64,000 bases of DNA from Hoplostethus atlanticus (GCA_034670405.1 JAXDDX010000164.1:434001-498000), one strand, 5' to 3'. Numbered from the stretch's first letter, positions 11,331-23,860 are shown. Notes: generated by a model not told the origin, from the sequence alone. Numbers and translations are program-made.

Positions 11331-12840
11331 GGTCTGCAGGAGTAGTGGTTCGGGGGGAGGACTAAGGAATTACATCCCCACCCCGCAGGACTTGTACACC
11401 AGGGGGGTGGGGGAACCAGAGCCTGAAAGGGTCGAAAGGAAACCTCACCCCCCCCCAACCGGGCTGTTTATTTGCTGCGCGGGCAGGGAACGCCTTTCCT
11501 AGTCCCCGGGTGCAAAAAAAGAAAACTGGGGAAAGGATTTTTTTTCCTCAGGCCCTTGGGCTGTGAACTCCGGGTCACCAGGGCCCCCCCCAAAAACCCC
11601 CACACAAATGCCCCCCCTTTTTGCACACACAACTTGGTTTAAAACCCTTAAATAAATTTTTAAATTTTTTATTACACATACAAAATTTTCCCCCTTTTTT
11701 TTTTATAAATTTTTTTTCAAAATTTCTTTATTGTAAAAATTTTTTTGTTTTTTTTTTTAAAACTCTTAAAAAAGTAAAATTTTGTTTTTTATTGTAAATA
11801 GTGGAAACCCTTTTTAAAGGGAATTTCTGCTGAGCATTGCCCAAAAATTTTCTTTTCCAAACCCTAACCCAAAACCCCCTTTTTTATAAAAAAAAAAATT
11901 ACAAATTAAAAAAAACCCTTTAATTCCCTTTAAAAAAAAAAACCCAAAAAAGGGGGGCCCCCCAGTTTTTTAAGGACCCCCCCCCCCGCCCCAATACCCG
12001 CCCCTAACCCAAAACCCCAAAACCCTGGATCCAAAAAGGAAAAAAAAAAACCAAAAAAAAGGGCGGCCCCCAAAAACCTTTGAAAATAAAAAGTTTCCCC
12101 CAAAGTTAAAAATTTTCAGTTTCAAAAAAACCCCAATATGTTTTTCTAAAGGGAAATTTTCGCCCGGAAAACCCTGGGGGGTTGAATTTCAAAAGGGTTT
12201 TTTGGGGAATACCAAAAAACCCCTCTTTTCCCCCGGCGGGTTTTTTGGTTTATTACCCGAAATTTAAAAGGGTTTAAGGGAGGGGTCCCTTTGTAAATTT
12301 AAAAATTCTGGTACCCCCTGTGTCTATCACAAAACAAACTCTGAAACCCCCAAATTGTCATGCTGGGTGCACACCAAAAGATTGGGCCAAAGCCCCCAAA
12401 AGCCCTCAAAGCATTTGGTCTAAGCCAAAAAACAGACCTTAATTTTGGCTTTCCCCCCTTACAATCACAAGGTCCGAGGATAAAGGTGCCTTCAAGCTCC
12501 TACTTTTTTAAATTTTAAAATTTGTCCCATTTCTTAAGAGGTTTTAAAGGGCGGCCTTACAGCAAGGGGGGAAACAGCAAGGAGGCTTCCCGGGGAAATT
12601 TTCTAAACAGACTTAGGGTGTTTGGGGAAAAGTGTCTGGGTTTTCAATTGTAAACGAGTTGGAGGGAAAAACTTTCCCTTAAAGGAACGGACCCCTTTTT
12701 GGGGTTTTTGCGATTTTGGGGACTTGAAAGAAACCATTTACATGAGTGTAGCAAATGGATATGAACGTAATAGCCAAAAAGCATCACCAATTGTATTTTG
12801 GGAAGGAGAAATTTTCAAAAGGTGGGTTGATTACCGCAGA
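11331..12840. other. Unreadable stretch inside element G3
   Basis: It probably holds the LINE 3' end and the start of the Gypsy reverse transcriptase. The boundary between them cannot be placed. No frame can be trusted. Confidence 0.4.
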
Positions 12841-13391
12841 TGAAAAAAATGGAAATAAGAAGGGGTGCATATCCTCTGCCTCGTATCGAGGAGACCTTTT
12901 TTTGGTAAACAGGTTTTTTAAATGGAACCCCGGGGCTAGACCATTTAAAGGTTTAATTTCCAGTTGGAGGTGACGCCTCTAGATCGGCCTAAAACTGCCT
13001 TCACCACACCTTTTGGAAATGCAGTTCCCAGAATGCCAAAAGGGGCTGGACAAACTCACCGGCTACTCTTCAAAGAACCATGGAAAAAGTGACGGCGGGC
13101 ATTAATTTGCAAGAAGTGATAGCCTTTTTGGATGATTTGATTATCTTTTCAGACACCTTAGAAGAACATGAAGAGAGGGTAATGAAAGTCTTAAAACGCA
13201 TTTCCGAATTTGGGTTAAAGTTGTCCCCTATGAAGTGCAAGTTCTTCCAAAGCTCAGTGAAGTACCTTGGTCATATCATTTCTGCCGATGGAATAGAGCC
13301 TGACACAGACAAAATCTCTTCCCTCACGAAATGGCCAAGACCAAACACAGTGAAAGAGTTAAGATCTTTTTTAGGTTTCGCTGGGTATTAA
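12840..13391 (+). pseudogene. Reverse transcriptase of element G3
   Basis: A YPLPRIEET-like block near 12867-12893 and a KTAFTTPFG block near 12990-13016 mark the fingers and palm. After a frame change the clean frame 13080-13391 carries the catalytic AFLDDLIIFSD (about 13116-13148), then YLGHIIS and the ELRSFLGFAGY end. These are Ty3/Gypsy reverse transcriptase motifs in canonical order. A TAA follows FAGY at 13388 where the family continues. Confidence 0.85.
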
Positions 13392-13418
13392 CGGCGGTTC
13401 GTCAAGAACTATGCCAAA

Positions 13419-13980
13419 TTGGCCAGACCACTTAATGATTTGTTGACAGGGGAGTTTGCCACAAGGCATAAAAACTCTAGCTACAAGCATAGAACAAAGT
13501 CTAAGTATATAGGGGACCATTGGACTACTGAATGTCAGGTCACTTTTGAGACAATCATTGAGAAGTTGACATCCGCCCCTGTACTTGGCTTTGCAGATGA
13601 GAAACTTCTGTATGTGCTGCACACAGATGCCAGTACAGTAGGATTAGGTGCTGCCCTGTATCAAGTACAGGAGGGAAAAACCAGAGTCGTTGCTTACGCT
13701 AGCAGGGGCTTGACGAAAAGTGAGAAAAACTACCCTGCGCACAAGCTTGAGTTTTTTTTCTCAAATGGGCAGTTAGTGACAAATTTCATGATTATTTGTA
13801 TGGTGCTCATTTCAAGGTGCTAACTGACAATAGTCCTCTTGACGTATGTGCTGACCAGTGCCAAGCTTGATGCCACAGGCCATAGATGGCTTGCTGCCCT
13901 CTCAATGTATGACTTTGATATTCACTACAAATCTGGGAAGCGAAATTTGGACGCAGATGGACTGTCACGACGTCCCCAAG
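13419..13980 (+). pseudogene. RNase H of element G3
   Basis: Frame 13419-13823 has the catalytic TDASTVGLGAAL (about 13623-13658) and YASRGLTKSEKNYPAHKLE, which recruits the second acidic residue. The frame 13839-14258 has LTSAKLDATGHRWLA and ends in a DADGLSRRP motif (about 13950-13976) typical of the Gypsy RNase H end. One frame change separates them near 13745-13825. Confidence 0.87.
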
Positions 13981-13999
13981 ATCCTGAAGAGGATGATAA

Positions 14000-16460
14000 C
14001 AATTCTGGGAAAAACTTGATAAAGGAAAAAATCCCAAAATGGATCCCAAATAGTCCCCTTCCAGAAAAAATTCATAAGTCAAAAACCCTGGGCCCGAACC
14101 CCCTTATCCATGGGCTGCGTCCCCAAATTCACCCCCCCAAAATGACTTCAGTGGAGGGGGATGTGTTACAGCTGGGAAGGGGGAAGAAAGGGGACATTCC
14201 CGTTGGAGATTCCCCCCGGTTTAACACCCTGTGCAATGAAAAAGGGAGTTCCAAATGAGTGGAAGAAACCCGAAAACCCCGGCCAGGCCCCCCAAAAAAA
14301 ATTGCCTTTTCAAAGTCCAAAAAATGTTTGGGGGGACAGCTACAAAGAGAGGTGAAAACCTAGCCGCATAATTCAGAGGTTGGAAAGTGGGAAAGGATCT
14401 ACCCAAAGGGTTTGGGAGGGGCTTTAGGTAACTGAAGTTGGACACCCGGTGGAGAGAAAGGGGCCGGGCTCCCAATTTTAAAGATGGTGCCCTTAAAAGC
14501 CCAATTGCAACCCGCGCAGGGAAAAAAATTTTATCATTGGGGAGTTTCAACAGTCAGAGAAAAAAAACTTTGGGGGGGTGTCCCCCGGGCGAAAGGGGGC
14601 CCCATGGGATATGAACAGAATTAGAATTGGTAGACAATAATTTTCTGGCCCCCAAAATTTCCATCCCGTGTTTTTGATTAAAGGGAGGAAACCCGTGAGC
14701 CGGGGTTAAACGCAAAACCGATCACAAGAACTGTTTAAAATTTGGGCAATTTAAAAATCCAAGCCCCATTAGATTTTTGTTTGTAAGGATTTCGTCCCCA
14801 GGCCAAATGGGGTGATTTCTAAGGGAAAAACTTTTTATAACCGATCATTTATAAATATCGCCGGCATATCCCCTAGAGATCAAAAATGCTAAAAAGTAGC
14901 AACATTTTCCCATGGGAAAAAAATTCATTTATCAAATTTTTTTTTTCCCGGATTTTTTTATTTGGGTAAAAGGGGCTAATTTTGAAATCTGAAATTATTT
15001 CGAGCTATGCCAAATTTTTTGGAGTCAAGTCAAAGCACAAAACCCCATCACCCAAAAGGAAAACCCCGTGGAGAGTTTAAATAGACCCCCGGTTTTGGGC
15101 CCTTTTCGGAACCCGTGCGAAAGGGGAATATGAGGAAAATGTGTGAACCCTTTTGGGACGATAAAAAATACTAAGAAAGAAATTCCCAAAAGGAGTCCCC
15201 CCTTTTTTTTTGAAAGTTTTTGGGGGAAAACCTTTGTTTCCCATAGATCTTGCTTTGGGATCAGCCCCCAATGGGGAAAAATCCTAAAAAGCATTCCCAG
15301 TAGTGCGGGATTTGAAAAATCGTCCCTTTAAATAGCCCACAGACTTTTCCTCAGAAAACGCTGAGAAAAACAAATACAGAACAAGAGGGGGGATGGGATG
15401 CAAAAGTGATGCATCTGCCAAAATTTAACCCAAAAAGGGGATCGAGTGTTTTTGGCAATGTAAATTTGGAAGAAGCAAGAATTTCTGACGGGGGGAGTCT
15501 ATTGTGGTGAAACCGGCCCGATTTAGGAGATTCCCGTTTATGTGGCCCCGGCCTGAAGAAGGGGGGATGGCCCGGGGAAGCTTTTTCCATCGAGATTTCT
15601 AATGGGCCCCGCAGATTTTCCCTAACCCGTGAAATTTTTGGGTGCAGAGGTGAGGTGGAGGAAGGAGACGGGCCCGTTTTTCCAGGAGGACTGTAGAATA
15701 AAATACCTTCAATGACGACGAGGAAAAAGTTTTTTTAAGCCCAACTTAAAATTTTTATGAAAATTAGCACGTGTAATAAAAAAACAGCGCCGCTTTCGCC
15801 CCAAAATTTAACTTGATGTTTTAACTTTTTTTTTATCTCTAAAGGCCCTTTTGGGTAACGTAAATCCCCAAAACAAATGTATATGCAAAACAATTGGGAA
15901 AATTTTTTTGTTATTTTTAACCCTTTTTAACCTTAAACTTAAATAAAGACAAAAATAAAATTCACAACAGGACAAAAAACCCATGATGTTTTGGGGAAAA
16001 AATAGATGACTGGGTTGGTTTAAGAAAGGAAAAATAAGAGAGTATTTTTGATCCCGGGGGTTGAAGAAAAATTTTAAATTTAAGATCCCCTAACAACAAA
16101 CCCCTCTTTACTGGAGTCCCTGGGGGATAAAGAAGGGGGGATAATGAGGGTTTCAACAGAGGAGTTTTTTAAATCGTATGGAGATGAAGATTCAAATGTG
16201 GTATTTACAACCCCTTTTGGAGGCATCGAAACCGCAGGCCCCCAAAGGTCAAGGAAAACCCCTGCATTCCTCTCAATTATGAAAAGGTTAAAAGAGCCAA
16301 TAAACAGAGCTCCATTTTATAAATCACCCTTTTTTCCCTTTGTATCCCTTTTTAAGAGCAATTAGGGCACTTTATTGCAGGTAATAAGGCCCAAAAGGGT
16401 TTTTATTTTATGCCCAAAGGGTTTTTTCATTATGCCCGGGGCGTCAGGGGTTTTAAGCAG
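14000..16460 (+). other. Expected integrase region of element G3, unreadable
   Basis: The position between RNase H and the 3' LTR predicts integrase. The sequence is smeared and I cannot identify zinc-binding or DDE motifs with confidence. Confidence 0.4.
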
Positions 16461-16466
16461 GGAGGG

Positions 16467-17380
16467 TGTAACCCCCCCTTTCAGATTTTCCCTTTTTTTC
16501 TAACATTAGGCTTTCATTAAAAGGTGGGTACCACTTTAATAGAACATCAGGCAAGTAGCACCTTGTTTTGTTGGGTAATTTTCCGCAAATGGGGTGATTT
16601 ACGTTTAAATTTAAATAAGTTGGCTTCTCTCTTAAAATACCCAAAACTGCCCCCAGTTTTTCAGCATAAAATGGGCTTTAGGGTTTTTTTGATATTTGAT
16701 ATAGATATTTTGTGTGAAATATCATTTTTAAAAAAAAAGGCATGTTTGGCATTTTCATCAAGAGCCTTTCCCGCCAAGGGGTCCAGATGCTGGAGGGAGG
16801 GACTTTTTCCCTTACATTTTGGGGACAAAAAATCTGCCCCTTTCATTCCGTAGACGGTGCTTTTGGGACTATGTCTTTCAAATTCCCTTAAAATAAGGGT
16901 TTTATTTTGGGACTATCGTTTTTCATTTTTCCCTTTAAGTAAAACGGTGTTTTTGGGACCCATTGCCCGTTATTAATTTAAAAGGGCACTTGGAAATTTT
17001 AAACTTTGGGGGTTTTTTTTTTTGTTTTGAAATATATTTAATTTACTAAAAAGGGGGACCCCTCAATTTTTAAATTTCATTTGGGTTGGTTTCAAAACCC
17101 TAAAAGCTGCAGCTTTAAAAGGGGTACACCCTGTAAAAATTTTGGGGGATTGTCCAAATTTTTATGTGAATGTTTTATTATTTTTTTTAAATTTGTCAAT
17201 ATAGAAAAAAAATATCTTTTTTTTATATACATACCCCTTTAAAACCCCAAAGAATATATTTTCCTTTTTTAATCAAAAACAAAATTATGGTCTCAGGACC
17301 CTGTACAAAAAAAAACCTTAGGTATCTATAAATGGGAAATTTTCCCTTTTTTTTCATTCATCAGTTCTAAAAGGTTAAAA
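16467..17380 (+). repeat. 3' LTR of element G3 (smeared)
   Basis: It starts TGTAACCCCC and matches the 5' LTR at GGTGGGTACCACTTTAA (near 16524), TTGAAATATATTTAATT (near 17026), CAGCTGCAGCTT-like (near 17107) and CCTTAGGTATCTATA (near 17315). It is about 190 bp longer than the 5' LTR, partly from extra tandem units and partly from homopolymer inflation. The end near 17380 is approximate. Confidence 0.75.
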
Positions 17381-18752
17381 ATTTTTATTTTATTATCTTC
17401 TATCTGAACACCAATCAGTTTTGAGCCTTGCACTACAAAAAACCCCCCAATTGTTTCCTATGGGGGGCTCACACAATTTTGTTTTTTCCCTCTCTTGGAA
17501 AAATCAATATAAATTTAGATAAAAAAGGCCCCTGGAACATGAAAAAATGATCCGGGAAATTTTTTTTTCTTTTCCCCCCCTGTTTCCCTTTTGGTAATAA
17601 CAATGTCAAAAGTAGCTAAAATTGGCAAAGGTTTGACTGTAACATTAGCCCCCGTTTCATTTTACGTCGTCGTTTTAGTTAGTAATTAAACCCGCTAACC
17701 ACACAAAAAATAAGCTTAAAAATTAAAAAGCAACGTTGAAACACAGCTTTTCGCCAAGGGTAAAATTAAAAATTTTAAAACTCCCCTTAAAAAGCAATTT
17801 TATGTTAAATTTTTGTATGTATAAATTTGTTGAAGACGGGGAACCAAAAAACATAAAAATCGCAGGCCCTCTCTGCCCCCTTTTTTCAAAGCCACTAAGC
17901 TAAAACAAATTTTTTTTGGGCTTTGATATAATTTTTAAACCTTGCCATGCTTTTAAAAGGGAAAAGAAAAAAACCAATTTTTGGGGAACTGGCAGGGGTT
18001 GGAAAAATACGAAAGATGTCTGGGAAAGGGGTCTAGAGAAAATAGAACAAAACTTTCCCCTCAATAAAAACATCTCTTATACAAATTTTTAAAAGGATGT
18101 TAAAAAGGCTAAAAAAAATTTTAAAAGGGAGAGGTGAAAACTATTTCCCCCCCGTCTCACGACAGAACAAAAAGCATTGTGAAGAGGAATTTCTCCCAAA
18201 CCCGTTTTTTTTTAAACCCTTTCCCCCCCCCAAACCCAAAATTTGGGCCTTTTTATTTTTCTAAAGCTAAATTTAAAAAGAAAAGGAACCCGACCCCAAA
18301 TGGTATTTTAAGTTCAACAAAAAACTATGAACTCAATAAAGGGATGGACTGTTTTTTCCTTTGGGGGATGATACTACAAAGAAAAAATAATGGGGAGGGG
18401 TTTGGGAAAACAGATAAGTTCCAAAATTTGAAACGTGGTCAAATTGGTTTAAAGGGGAAAACCTTTTACCCTTTAGAGGCCCAGGTACAAAATGGTTTGG
18501 GAGTGTAAAAAATTTGTGACAAAAAAATGGGGACCAGTAATAAAAACCCGGGGGATAAGGGATTTTTATTTTTTTTTTGGCTTTATTTAATTAAAAAAAT
18601 TAAAAACAAATAACAATAATATAATAATAATGATAAAATAATGGGAAAAAACAAAAACAACGAAAAACAAATATTTAAAATTAAAAAAGTACATTTTAAT
18701 AAAAATAAAAAGAGGGGAAAAAGATTGAAAAAGAGAAAGAAAGAGAGAAGGG
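17381..18752. other. Smeared stretch without recognisable feature
   Basis: Low-fidelity sequence. The only recognisable piece is an ATCTGAACACCAATCA word near 17402 that is the reverse complement of 8069-8084. A/T low-complexity runs dominate 18580-18750. No gene can be supported. Confidence 0.4.
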
Positions 18753-18970
18753 GTCCACGGCCCTGCCTTGTCTTCCCTTATGTTTCCTGTGTTTCCCCAA
18801 ATTCCCTCCTTTTCCAAAAGCCCCCGGTTTTTTTTCTTTCTGTGGGTTTTTGTGTGGGGCAAGTACGGGGGGTTTCCCGATTTCCCGCCGCTAGGGCCTA
18901 CATTCCCCCCCCGGTTTTCCCGCCCCATCCCCGTCCCCCATTCCCCCCCCCCTGTATATAAAAACCCCGG
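18753..18970 (+). repeat. Sushi element B LTR, upstream part
   Basis: Smeared but recognisable. It starts in a TCCACGGCCCTGCC block like the TGTCACGG start of the other Sushi LTR and contains CTTATGTTTCCTGTGT. It ends at TATATAAAAACCCCGG, a TATA box followed by the CCCGG that is duplicated at 26476-26480. The rest of the LTR resumes at 26476. Confidence 0.7.
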
Positions 18971-19061
18971 TGTCAGGATTTTCGGTTCTTAAAAGGATTA
19001 CGGGGTTTAAGAACAAAGGGGGGCAGGGAAACCCAAAAAAAAAGTGGGGTGGAGCCTGACA
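18971..19061 (-). repeat. 3' LTR remnant of Sushi element A (collapsed)
   Basis: On the minus strand it begins TGTCAGGCTCCACCCC and ends in a CCGAAAATCCTGACA block, matching the two ends of the 561-bp 5' LTR at 25915-26475. Only about 91 bp remain, so the middle is missing, either by deletion or by mis-assembly. Confidence 0.65.
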
Positions 19062-20290
19062 AATACCCCCCTCCTCAACGGACGCCTTCCCGGGGGTCCC
19101 CACCAGGCTTGTTGGGGTGTTTCCCGGTGGAAGTCGCGGATAGGGAAGGGGGGCCAGGATGTTACGGGGGAAAGGGGTCCTGTTTTAAACCCCCCAGTCG
19201 ACTAAAATATTGGAAGCCCCCACCCTGGGGGTGGATGTCCCATAATTTTCCCGACTCCTTTTAGGCAAGGGGGGTCGTCCCATGATCCGGGGGGGTGGAG
19301 GGGGGTCGGCTGGAAAGGGGACAACGGGCTTTGGGGGAGAAAAACTTGAGCAGGGAAAAAGGGGAAAGGGGATGTATTTTTAAGTGACGGGGGGAAACTT
19401 GAAACCTTTTCCGGGAAAGAAGGGGGGGGCCCCCCGACAGCCCTTCCCAAAAACCGGCGGCATACTGGAGGTGGACCTCTTTCGGAAGGGAAACCCCCCA
19501 TTCCTCCTTCCGGGGCCCGGGAAAAGGGGAGGTTTGGGGAGCCCCAAAGATGATTGGAAGGGGGGTATAACCCGTGGCCCGTGTGGTATTTGGGATTGTG
19601 AGCTTCCCGGAGGAGGGGTGGGGAGCAGTGATGAGCGGAGAGCCCTTCCAAAGGGCTCGAAATTTGCCCGCTCCCCTCTGCCCATTGGATGGGGGTGGTA
19701 GCCGGCCCAGAGGTGACGGTGGCCCCGGGCCCGGGAAACAGGCCTTCCAAGGAAATTGGGGGGGAGAATGCGGACCCCGGTCGGAAACAAAGTCCTTGGG
19801 GGGGTCCCCTGGAGCCGGAATCTGGAGCACCAGGAGGCCGCAGTCTCGCTGGTGAACGCCTTGGAAAACCGGTCCCAAAAAAAAGTCCCGTTTTTTGGTG
19901 GTGTTTAAAACCCGGGAGTTTGGGGGGGAGACCCGTGACCAAATTGGGCGGGATTTTGGGACCCAGGGTGGGGGAGTGGGCAGTGGGGGAAGAGGCCCCG
20001 CCGGGGGGGGGGAAAGGGGGGACTTTTCTGCGGGCACAGACGGGGCAAAGGGGGACAGAAAGGCCCCGGGGTCCCGGGTTTTCGAAGGCCACCCCAAAAC
20101 TCCCGTCTGATGAAGGCCCGGGGGCGGGGAAAAAGCCGGGGGGAAAAGGTGGCTTTTTTTTGAGTGGCCCCCCTGGAGAACTTTTGGGGGCCCCGGCGGA
20201 ATCCGGGGGCACAAACAGGGAGTTATTTGGGGGCTGGTTTTCCCCGGGGCTGGGTGGCTTGGCCCCTTTTCTTCCCGGACGGGCTCTCAT
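19062..20290 (-). pseudogene. Smeared integrase and chromodomain end of Sushi A
   Basis: Fragments in changing frames carry Sushi integrase landmarks on the minus strand: a VTGLPP block near 19950, a VSDRGP block near 19775, and a YHPQ/NGQ..R-like block near 19680. They run in the expected order after RNase H. The apparent 362- and 317-codon frames across this block arise from GC-rich smearing and combine unrelated frames, so no real protein boundary can be given. Confidence 0.65.
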
Positions 20291-21140
20291 CTCCCGGGGC
20301 CGCTCCCACCAAAACCCGGAGGAAAAAAGAATTGTTCTGGTTTTGGGGTGGACTTCTCGGGAGCCCCCCTTTGGGGGGGAGAGAGGCCGGCTTGACTTTT
20401 CGAGTGCCGGGGCGGTAGGGGAGGGTAAAAATTTAAAACTCCCCCGGAAAAAGTGCCCATCGTGGGGTTGGGGAGTTGGCGTTTAGGGGGAGAGGGTAGG
20501 GGGTTTTGTGGTTGTCCAGACCACAACCCTTTTCCGCCCCCTTTAACCAATGCCTCCATTCTTCCCAAAGGCCCCGGGCCACTGCCAGGAGCTCCCGGTT
20601 ACCCCCCCATCAAAAAATTTCCCCTCAGAAAGGGGGGGGAAGACGGGGCCGGGGGAAAAAAGCGCAGGGGGGCAACTTTTTGATCCCCCCAGGGTCGTTG
20701 GGACAGGACGGCCCCCAAACCGGGGGTCGGAGGGGTCCATCCAACCACAAACTGGGTTGAGGAGTCGGATGTCCCCAGGGACCCCCGGGGGGGGACGTGG
20801 GAAGAGCGGGGTTGGGGGGGGTGGATGAAAAGCCGGGACGACTCGGGGACAGTGAACGTGGAGATGTGGAGGTGAGCCAGGAAGCGGGGGGCCTGCAACC
20901 CGGCTGAAATAAAGGAAGAATCTTTTTGTAGAATTTGTGAGCCAAGGGAATTTCTGGAGTTTTTTTTCGGGGGGAGGGGGTCGGGTCCCTCTTTAACCCC
21001 GCCCCTTTCTCGATAATGAGCCCCCAGGGAAGCTCACAGATTTACATGGAAACTCCCCCACTTTAAACTTTAACAAACAGTTTATTTTCGAAACGGGCGA
21101 TGGGCACCAAACCCACATTTTGAAAAGTTTTCCCCCCATG
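20291..21140 (-). pseudogene. Smeared reverse transcriptase end and RNase H of Sushi A
   Basis: Minus-strand landmarks are an ENKLFVK block near 21085, a degraded FLGFANFYRRFI-like block near 20930, a QFVV..GAVLSQR block near 20740 and a CAFFPR-like block near 20670. These follow the order reverse transcriptase thumb then RNase H. Frames change every few dozen bases. Confidence 0.65.
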
Positions 21141-21950
21141 TCCCGGGAAAAAATATTAGGTTGTCTAAATTGACAAAAAAAAAAAGCCGTTTTTTTTCAA
21201 GCTGTCAGGAAGGAGTTTATTTGGGGTGCCCGGGGAAGCGGGCTTTGGGGGGGGGAGGACCCCAAGGGGGGTTTTAAATTATAAAAATGGCCCGAAGGGC
21301 CCGGTGTTTTTAAAGGGGAATGCATTCCGGAAAACCAAAAAAATGGAAAAAAAAAATTCGGGGGTTTTTAAAATTTGGGAAAAAAAAAGCATTTAGAGTC
21401 CGGAGGGTTTTAATGAGGGGTGAGGGGTTTTTTTATTTTTTTTTAAACGGGTGATGGGGTTAATTTCAATTTTTGGGGCCCCAAAGTTTTTATTCAGGGG
21501 GGAAGGGGGGATTCTTTTTTTTGAAAAAACCCCCAGGGGGTTTTTGGGGGGGGCCTAACCCGGGGTGGGGGAGGGGGTCAATTTGGGGGTGTTTTCCTCA
21601 AGAATTAAGGGGGAAGGGGGTTTTTTTTCCAAAAAAAACACCAACTAGGTTGTGCCCGGGAAATGTAAATCAAATGTTCAAGAAATTTTTCAAAAAACAG
21701 GGTTAATTTTTTACAAAAGGGCCAAACCCCAAAATTTCCAAAAAAAAGGGAACATATTTAAAAAACCCCTATTTAAATTAAAAAACCAAAAAAACACAAT
21801 ATTTACAATTTAAAGGGCCCCTTTATAAAAATATAGTAAAAGGGTTAAAAGGGAAATTTTTTATGTATAATATAAAAAAATTATAAATTTAAAGGTTTTG
21901 TTTTTTACCCCAAATGTGTGTTTTGGGATAAGAGGGGCATTTTGTGTTTA
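21141..21950 (-). other. Smeared stretch, probably reverse transcriptase of Sushi A
   Basis: The position predicts the palm and fingers of reverse transcriptase, but no motif can be read. Long A, T and G runs dominate. Confidence 0.3.
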
Positions 21951-23860
21951 GGGGGGGCCCTGGGGGGTTTAGAGTTTTACAGCCTGATGGCCTTTAGGAA
22001 AGAAACTCCGTCCCAGTCTCTTTTTTTTTTTTTTTATTTTTTTAGCATGACCCCCCGGGGGGGCTTTTCCTGAGCAGCAGCTGAAACGTCCCTTGGGTTG
22101 GGGGGGTGAGGATCCTTTATGATCCTGCAGGTTTTGGTTCTGCACCCCCTGGTGTATAAGTCCGCAGGGTGGGGGGTGTGTTTTTAATATTTTGCGTTTT
22201 AGCTGAAGCCCTACTCTCTGCAGAGCCTTTCCCCTTTTCCTGAAACGAAGCTGTTTCCAAAAGGCCCTGATGCTTTCCCGTAGGAAGCTCTCTACAGCCC
22301 CCCGAGTGAAAAAATAAGGATCCCCGGGAGACTTTTAAATTTTCCCAGTGTGAGGTTTGGTTAAAAGGGTGCCCTTGCCTTTCTTTCCCCGGAGTGTTTG
22401 TGTGTGAGGACCTGTAAGATCCCCCAGAGATGTGGACTCCCAAAGGGATTTAAAACCTTTCTTCCCCCCCCTCCCCAGTTAAATCCCATTAATCCCCCAA
22501 AGGTGAGGGCCCCCTTGTTGTTGTGGGCCTCCTTTAAACCACAATTTAGCTCCTTAGTTTTGGTGACCCTTCAGGGGGAGGCTTGTTGTCCTGGCAACCC
22601 AAAGGGCAGGTCAGCAAAATTCCCCCAGGTAGGGGCCCTTTTCGTCGTTGATTTTAGACAGGGGCCCCCCACCCGTGTCATTTTTCCCCAAACTTAATGA
22701 TGGTGGTTTGGGGTGAAATCCTGGCCCCACGTCTTTTGTTTCCCGGGAGTCAGTTGGGGGCTGAGGGGCCGCAACCCTGGGGGGAAACCCCGGGTTCAGG
22801 GTGAGGGGGTTGGAAGGGGGGTCTTTCCCCCCTGACCAAACCCCGGGGGGCCTTTGGCCCGGGCAGGGAAGTCCAGGGATCCCCGGGACACAGGGGGGTG
22901 TTTTAGTCCCGCCCAATCCAAATTAACCCGCCCGTCGGTTTGGGGGCTAGGGGATTTTAAAGCTGAACTAAAAAATCAATGAAAAGCAGTCCCCACATAG
23001 CCCCCCCTTCCCCGGTGTCCAGATGAGAGAGGGGTGGTGTTCAGGGACCTTGGGGGACAGCATCATTTCCTTTGATCTGTTGGGACGAAAAAAGCAAAAC
23101 CCGCAGTGGGTCCATGGGCAAGGGAGGGAAGGCACCCAAAGGAGCCTTTATCAGCCTCTCGAAAAATTTTTATGACCGCCGAAAGGGGAGGGCCAAACCC
23201 GGGGCCGGGGATCATTTTAAGCTTTTGGGAAGCAAATTTTTGGGGACAGGGACCAAAAGTGGATTTCCCTTTAAGCAAGGGGGGGGGACCACAGATCGCC
23301 AGGAGATGTTGAATATAGGGTGGGGAAAATGGGGCAGCTGATTTGCACGGTCTTTAGTACTCGCCCAGATTTTGCCAAACTGGACCCCAAAACTTTCCCC
23401 GGTGTTTACCCCCGTAAAAACCCTTTTCACACTGTGGCCCGTCACAAAAGTGTGTGTTTTTGTCCCCCAGCGGTAATAAAATTCCCCTCCCGGGTGCGTA
23501 AGGTGATGTTGTTGTGGCGAGCTTTGGGGCTGTTTTTTTCTAGCCTCAAACCGTGCAAAAGAATTTGGTTTTAAGGGTCCTCCCCCTAGGGGTTTCGTCG
23601 GGATCACAATTGCGGGGGGCCTTTCCCTGGTAGTCCGTTAAAAGTCCCTAGCCCCTGCCCCCAGGGTCTGGTGTCGCGCTTTCCCAACCCGCGAATCCCC
23701 TCCCGTCCCCATAACCTCCTATGGCCTCCTTTTTAAGGCCCCTTCTCCCTTTCCCTAGGGCCTGCCTTGTGCTCGTCCATGTTGCCCCCTACAAGAACGG
23801 AGTTATAGGGGCGTGCGGGGGTTTTAAAGGTCGTTTGGGTGGAAACTAACCCAAACCCCC
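21950..23860 (-). mobile_element. CR1/L2-like LINE inside Sushi A (smeared)
   Basis: The minus-strand frame 23212-23607 aligns with residues of the clean LINE at 9828-11030: the FYARFEA region, a TVTEHSVKR..TGVNT block and a VPVPKN block. Near 21975-22020 the reverse strand gives the FPKAIRLL-type C-terminal end. It belongs to the same family as the copy in element G3 but lies in opposite orientation within the window. Confidence 0.7.

Larger units (their letters stand above)
8195..17380 (+). mobile_element. Ty3/Gypsy-type LTR element with tRNA-Lys primer site (element G3)
   Basis: The 5' LTR (8195-8914), primer site (8920-8937), gag-like start, protease (9418-9699), reverse transcriptase and RNase H (12840-13980), and a recognisable but smeared 3' LTR (about 16467-17380) lie in order on the plus strand. 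A CR1/L2-like LINE interrupts it from about 9828. The sequence is unreliable from about 11060 to 12850 and after 14000, so integrase cannot be read, although 14000-16460 is where it belongs. No target duplication could be confirmed. Confidence 0.85.

Noticed and set aside
19202-20486. Long GC-rich open frames on both strands (362, 317 and 265 codons)
   Set aside because: They lie in the low-fidelity block, overlap on both strands and consist of Pro/Gly/Arg-rich text. Fragments of Sushi integrase appear in different frames within them.
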